This document shows positions 61,609 through 64,000 of a stretch of DNA of 64,000 nt, one piece after another (position 1 is the first letter of the stretch; every line of letters begins with the position of its first letter). The DNA comes from CALINF01 sp039980455. Lineage in GTDB: Bacteria; Pseudomonadota; Gammaproteobacteria; Pseudomonadales; Halieaceae. Made by a program: the position numbers and the translations under genes. The notes under the pieces are model-generated. The model was given only the letters and a program-made list of their open reading frames with translations. It had not been told where the DNA came from and ran no database searches. The stretch is taken from the NCBI GenBank assembly GCA_039980455.1, contig JBDXCG010000004.1, forward strand, positions 620,001 through 684,000. Reading direction: 5' to 3'.

Positions 61609-62016
61609 TTGCGCGATAATCTCGTACTGCTCAGGCTAATCCGCTTCTGTATCGTGGGCGGCGTAACAGCGGTCCTACATTACGGCATCTTGTTTCTCTG
61701 CGTAGAATTTCTCGCCACTAGCGCAACGCTGGGTAGCAGTGTGGGGTTTGTTATCGCTGTGATTTGTAATTATCTGTTGCACTATAGTTGGACCTTCGGT
61801 GAGACTGCCCCACACGGCCCAACACTGGCACGCTATCTGGTAATGATAAGCTGCGGCTTTGCGATTAATGGTGGGCTCATGTGGTTGGCCAGTGAGGCTT
61901 GGCAATTGAACTATCTGCTGGCACAGGCCATCGCCTTGGTGGCTGTATTGGCCTGGAATTTTTCGTTGGCCCAATTGTGGGTCTTTACAACAAAGGAGTC
62001 GCCCGGAGCGGGTTGA
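61609..62016 (+). CDS. GtrA-like flippase-type membrane protein
   Basis: 135 residues with four spans, beginning RLIRFCIVGGVTAVLHYGIL as in GtrA. The start is a TTG at 61609, seven bases after the NhaC stop and without a clear ribosome-binding site, so an alternative non-ATG start is possible. GtrA proteins flip polyprenyl-linked sugars across the inner membrane with a GT2 enzyme, which is the next gene. Confidence 0.8.
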   Translation: MRDNLVLLRLIRFCIVGGVTAVLHYGILFLCVEFLATSATLGSSVGFVIAVICNYLLHYSWTFGETAPHGPTLARYLVMISCGFAINGGLMWLASEAWQLNYLLAQAIALVAVLAWNFSLAQLWVFTTKESPGAG

Positions 62017-62026
62017 TAATGTCGTT

Positions 62027-62971
62027 ATGCTGTCTGTCGTAGTGCCTGTACATAATGAAGCCGAGGTGTTGCCTGCATTTTATGAGCGTACGCAGCAGGT
62101 ACTCCAGGGGACAGGCGAGGACTACGAAATTCTTTTCGTGGACGATGGCAGTACAGATAATTCCGTTGCCCAGTTGATGCAGTTGCGGGATCTGGATTCG
62201 CGGATTGGTCTGATCGAATTGAGTCGAAATTTTGGCAAGGAAGTTGCGTTGTCTGCGGGCCTGGAAGCGGCTGCGGGTGATGCGGTGATCATTATTGATG
62301 CAGACCTGCAGGATCCGCCGGAATTGATTCCCGAATTTCTTACCCACTGGCGTGAAGGCTACGATGTCGTCTATGGCCGACGTACAGAACGACAGGGCGA
62401 AACATGGTTGAAAGTCACCACTGCTAAATGGTTTTACCGAATTCTCAATGCCCTGACTGACGTTGAGATTCCGCCAGATGCAGGGGACTTCCGCTTACTC
62501 AGCCGCCGCGCCGTGGATGCGTTGAAATCTTTGCCCGAGCGGCATCGCTACATGAAAGGTCTGTATGCCTGGATTGGCTTCCCTCAGCTCGCGGTTCCCT
62601 ATGTTCGCGAGGCTCGTGATGCGGGTTCTACCAAGTGGAACTACTGGCGATTGTGGAACTTTGCCTTGGAGGGCATAACGTCTTTTTCAGATGTGCCGCT
62701 CAAGCTGGCCACTTACCTTGGAGCATTAACCGCAACGGGCTCGTTTATCTATGGCGTGTATTTTTTCGTCAAGACACTGCTGTTTGGTAACCCGGTGCCG
62801 GGTTACCCATCGCTTATGGTCGTCATTTTGTTTCTTGGAGGCGTTCAGCTGATTTGCATCGGCATCATGGGTGAATATCTGGCTCGAACATATAATGAGT
62901 CCAAGTCACGCTCTTTGTACTTTGTGAAGTCATACCATCCGGCGCATTCCCTCAAGGAGTCAGAGCACTGA
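62027..62971 (+). CDS. Family 2 glycosyltransferase (GtrB/DPM1-like polyprenyl-phosphate)
   Basis: 314 residues. GT2 domain: LSVVVPVHNEAEVLPAFYER, EILFVDDGSTDNS, DADLQDPPEL and GRRTERQGE. Two membrane spans at the C-terminus follow (about 230-250 and 265-285), as in GtrB. It transfers a sugar from an NDP-sugar to undecaprenyl phosphate, the substrate of GtrA-type flippases. The ribosome-binding site at the ATG is weak. Confidence 0.87.
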   Translation: MLSVVVPVHNEAEVLPAFYERTQQVLQGTGEDYEILFVDDGSTDNSVAQLMQLRDLDSRIGLIELSRNFGKEVALSAGLEAAAGDAVIIIDADLQDPPELIPEFLTHWREGYDVVYGRRTERQGETWLKVTTAKWFYRILNALTDVEIPPDAGDFRLLSRRAVDALKSLPERHRYMKGLYAWIGFPQLAVPYVREARDAGSTKWNYWRLWNFALEGITSFSDVPLKLATYLGALTATGSFIYGVYFFVKTLLFGNPVPGYPSLMVVILFLGGVQLICIGIMGEYLARTYNESKSRSLYFVKSYHPAHSLKESEH

Positions 62972-64000
62972 TGCCAGAAGCGCAAAGTTCGATGATGCAG
63001 CGAGTTCAGAACGTAGCTTGGCTGCTGGTAGGGGCGCTGGTATTTCTGTCCTACGGCTATACCGAAATGGCCGGCTCAGACATGTGGTGGCATGTTGCAG
63101 CCGGGCGTGAGCTGTTGCAGACCGGCACCGTCTGGATGGTGGATGATTGGTCCTATTCTGCAGCGGGTCATGATTGGCTGAATCATGAATGGTTCGCGGA
63201 TGTGCTGTACTGGCTGTGGGTCGACGCGTTTGGTATCGCATCGCTGGCTTACTGGAAGTGGCTGGTTGTTATAGCGACGTTCAGCTTGCTGCAGATTGCG
63301 CTATGGCGACAAACGGGTAATGCAGCCGCGGCTACGATCTGCGCCGGTCTGGCTGCCGCGATAGCAGCCCCCTTTCTCGATGTCAGGCCTCACTTATACA
63401 CGCTGTTATTTTTCACCGGGCTAATAGCTTTACTGTTGCAGCGTCGACAACCGCTTTGGTTGCTGGCCGGTTACTTTGTGTTGTGGGTGAACATTCACGG
63501 TGGTTTCTTCTTCGGTCTAATGGCGCTGGGTATTTTAATTTTCCCTTGGAGGAATCTGTCCGTTGACTCTTTCAAAGGTGCGCTACTCATTGGCTTGGTG
63601 TGTGCTGCAGTCTGTTTACTCAATCCCGCAGGTTTGGGAACGTTCCTCTACCCGCTTAAGTATGCGTTTGATGAAACCTCGCCCTATAAGCAGTTGATGG
63701 AGTGGCTGTCGCCGTTTCAACCCGGCGGTATTGTCTCGCCGCTTTACTTTATTTTTATGTGGGCTCCGCTGGTTACTGTTGCCTACTTTATCCCCTGGGT
63801 GCGCCGGCAGACAGGCGTGCCCTGGGAGGGCATCGCACTGACGGGGTTAACGCTGGCAATGTCGCTCACCAGTCGCCGGTTTATCACCATTTACGCGATC
63901 TCTTTAGCGCTCTTGCTGGCTCCGCTCGTCGCTTTGGTATTGCGACAGCTCTGGTTCAAAGGCGCGGGGTGGGCGTTGTTGGCCATCGTCGCTGTGTTCG
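62971..64000 (+). CDS. Multi-spanning membrane protein, 3' end beyond the window
   Basis: The frame is open from the ATG at 62971 (AAGGAG upstream, start overlapping the GT2 stop as TGATG) to the window end, at least 343 codons. The visible 343 residues include about nine membrane spans and an N-terminal GSDMWWHVAAGRELLQTG segment between the first two. This segment, with a later DVRPHLYTLLFF and HGGFFFG, resembles GT-C-type or mannosyltransferase-like membrane proteins found with GtrA/GT2 pairs. Not a confident family call. Confidence 0.75.
   Translation, partial: MPEAQSSMMQRVQNVAWLLVGALVFLSYGYTEMAGSDMWWHVAAGRELLQTGTVWMVDDWSYSAAGHDWLNHEWFADVLYWLWVDAFGIASLAYWKWLVVIATFSLLQIALWRQTGNAAAATICAGLAAAIAAPFLDVRPHLYTLLFFTGLIALLLQRRQPLWLLAGYFVLWVNIHGGFFFGLMALGILIFPWRNLSVDSFKGALLIGLVCAAVCLLNPAGLGTFLYPLKYAFDETSPYKQLMEWLSPFQPGGIVSPLYFIFMWAPLVTVAYFIPWVRRQTGVPWEGIALTGLTLAMSLTSRRFITIYAISLALLLAPLVALVLRQLWFKGAGWALLAIVAVF

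Noticed and set aside
1..64000. CRISPR arrays, tRNA/rRNA genes, insertion sequences or prophage
   Set aside because: No spaced direct repeats, tRNA-like cloverleaf, transposase or integrase genes were seen.

Overview
The window looks like chromosomal DNA of a marine-type, aerobic, heterotrophic gammaproteobacterium. I infer this from family content only: a SulP transporter, a GlpD-type dehydrogenase, a TonB-dependent receptor, TPR-sulfotransferase, FadL-like porin, PlsB/PlsC and GpsA lipid genes, and extensive amine and CoA-thioester catabolism. No rRNA, tRNA, CRISPR array, transposase or integrase was seen, and coding density is high. Both ends cut through genes: the C-terminal part of glpD on the left and a multi-spanning membrane protein on the right.

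Layout. 0-4 kb: glpD tail, SulP anion transporter, a chalcone-isomerase-like secreted protein paired with a DUF2878 membrane protein, and an ABM-like monooxygenase. 4-9.3 kb: a polyamine block of APC permease, putrescine-type class III aminotransferase, a glutamine-synthetase-like gamma-glutamyl-amine ligase and an agmatinase. 9.3-25 kb: a molybdopterin oxidoreductase, four COG1233 (phytoene-desaturase/PYROXD2-like) flavoproteins, a GcvT-like folate-dependent aminomethyltransferase, a SnoaL-AraC fusion regulator, a second glutamine-synthetase-like ligase, a PuuB-like oxidase, a cupin and two orphan polytopic membrane proteins. 25-36 kb: MFS transporter, phytanoyl-CoA dioxygenase-like enzyme, an exported cupin, a Tat-exported spermidine dehydrogenase, a TonB-dependent receptor, a TPR-sulfotransferase and a LuxR-type regulator. 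35.5-39 kb: LysR regulator divergent from glutaryl-CoA dehydrogenase and a CoA-transferase (glutarate catabolism). 39-46 kb: hydrolase, two overlapping thiolases, carotenoid oxygenase and DUF885 protein. 46-57.6 kb: a minus-strand run of envelope genes (M48 protease, NTP/NDP-exchanger-like protein, Tat aldo/keto reductase, FadL-like porin, small beta-barrel, PbpG) followed by gpsA, plsB and a HAD-PlsC fusion. 58-64 kb: Tat/lipoprotein SDR, exported methyltransferase-like protein, NhaC antiporter, GtrA, GT2 and a membrane protein.

How the genes may work together. The first 39 kb reads as an amine-utilisation region: uptake (TonB receptor, APC and MFS carriers), periplasmic oxidation (SpdH), cytoplasmic gamma-glutamylation plus oxidation (two GS-like ligases and a PuuB-like oxidase), transamination, agmatine hydrolysis, and removal of a C5 product through glutaryl-CoA. 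The least explained part is the 11.4-24.3 kb quartet of COG1233 flavoproteins next to a folate-binding GcvT-like protein. I propose, as inference, oxidative processing of an N-alkylated or N-methylated amine. The 52.5-57.6 kb operon holds the steps from dihydroxyacetone phosphate to phosphatidic acid.
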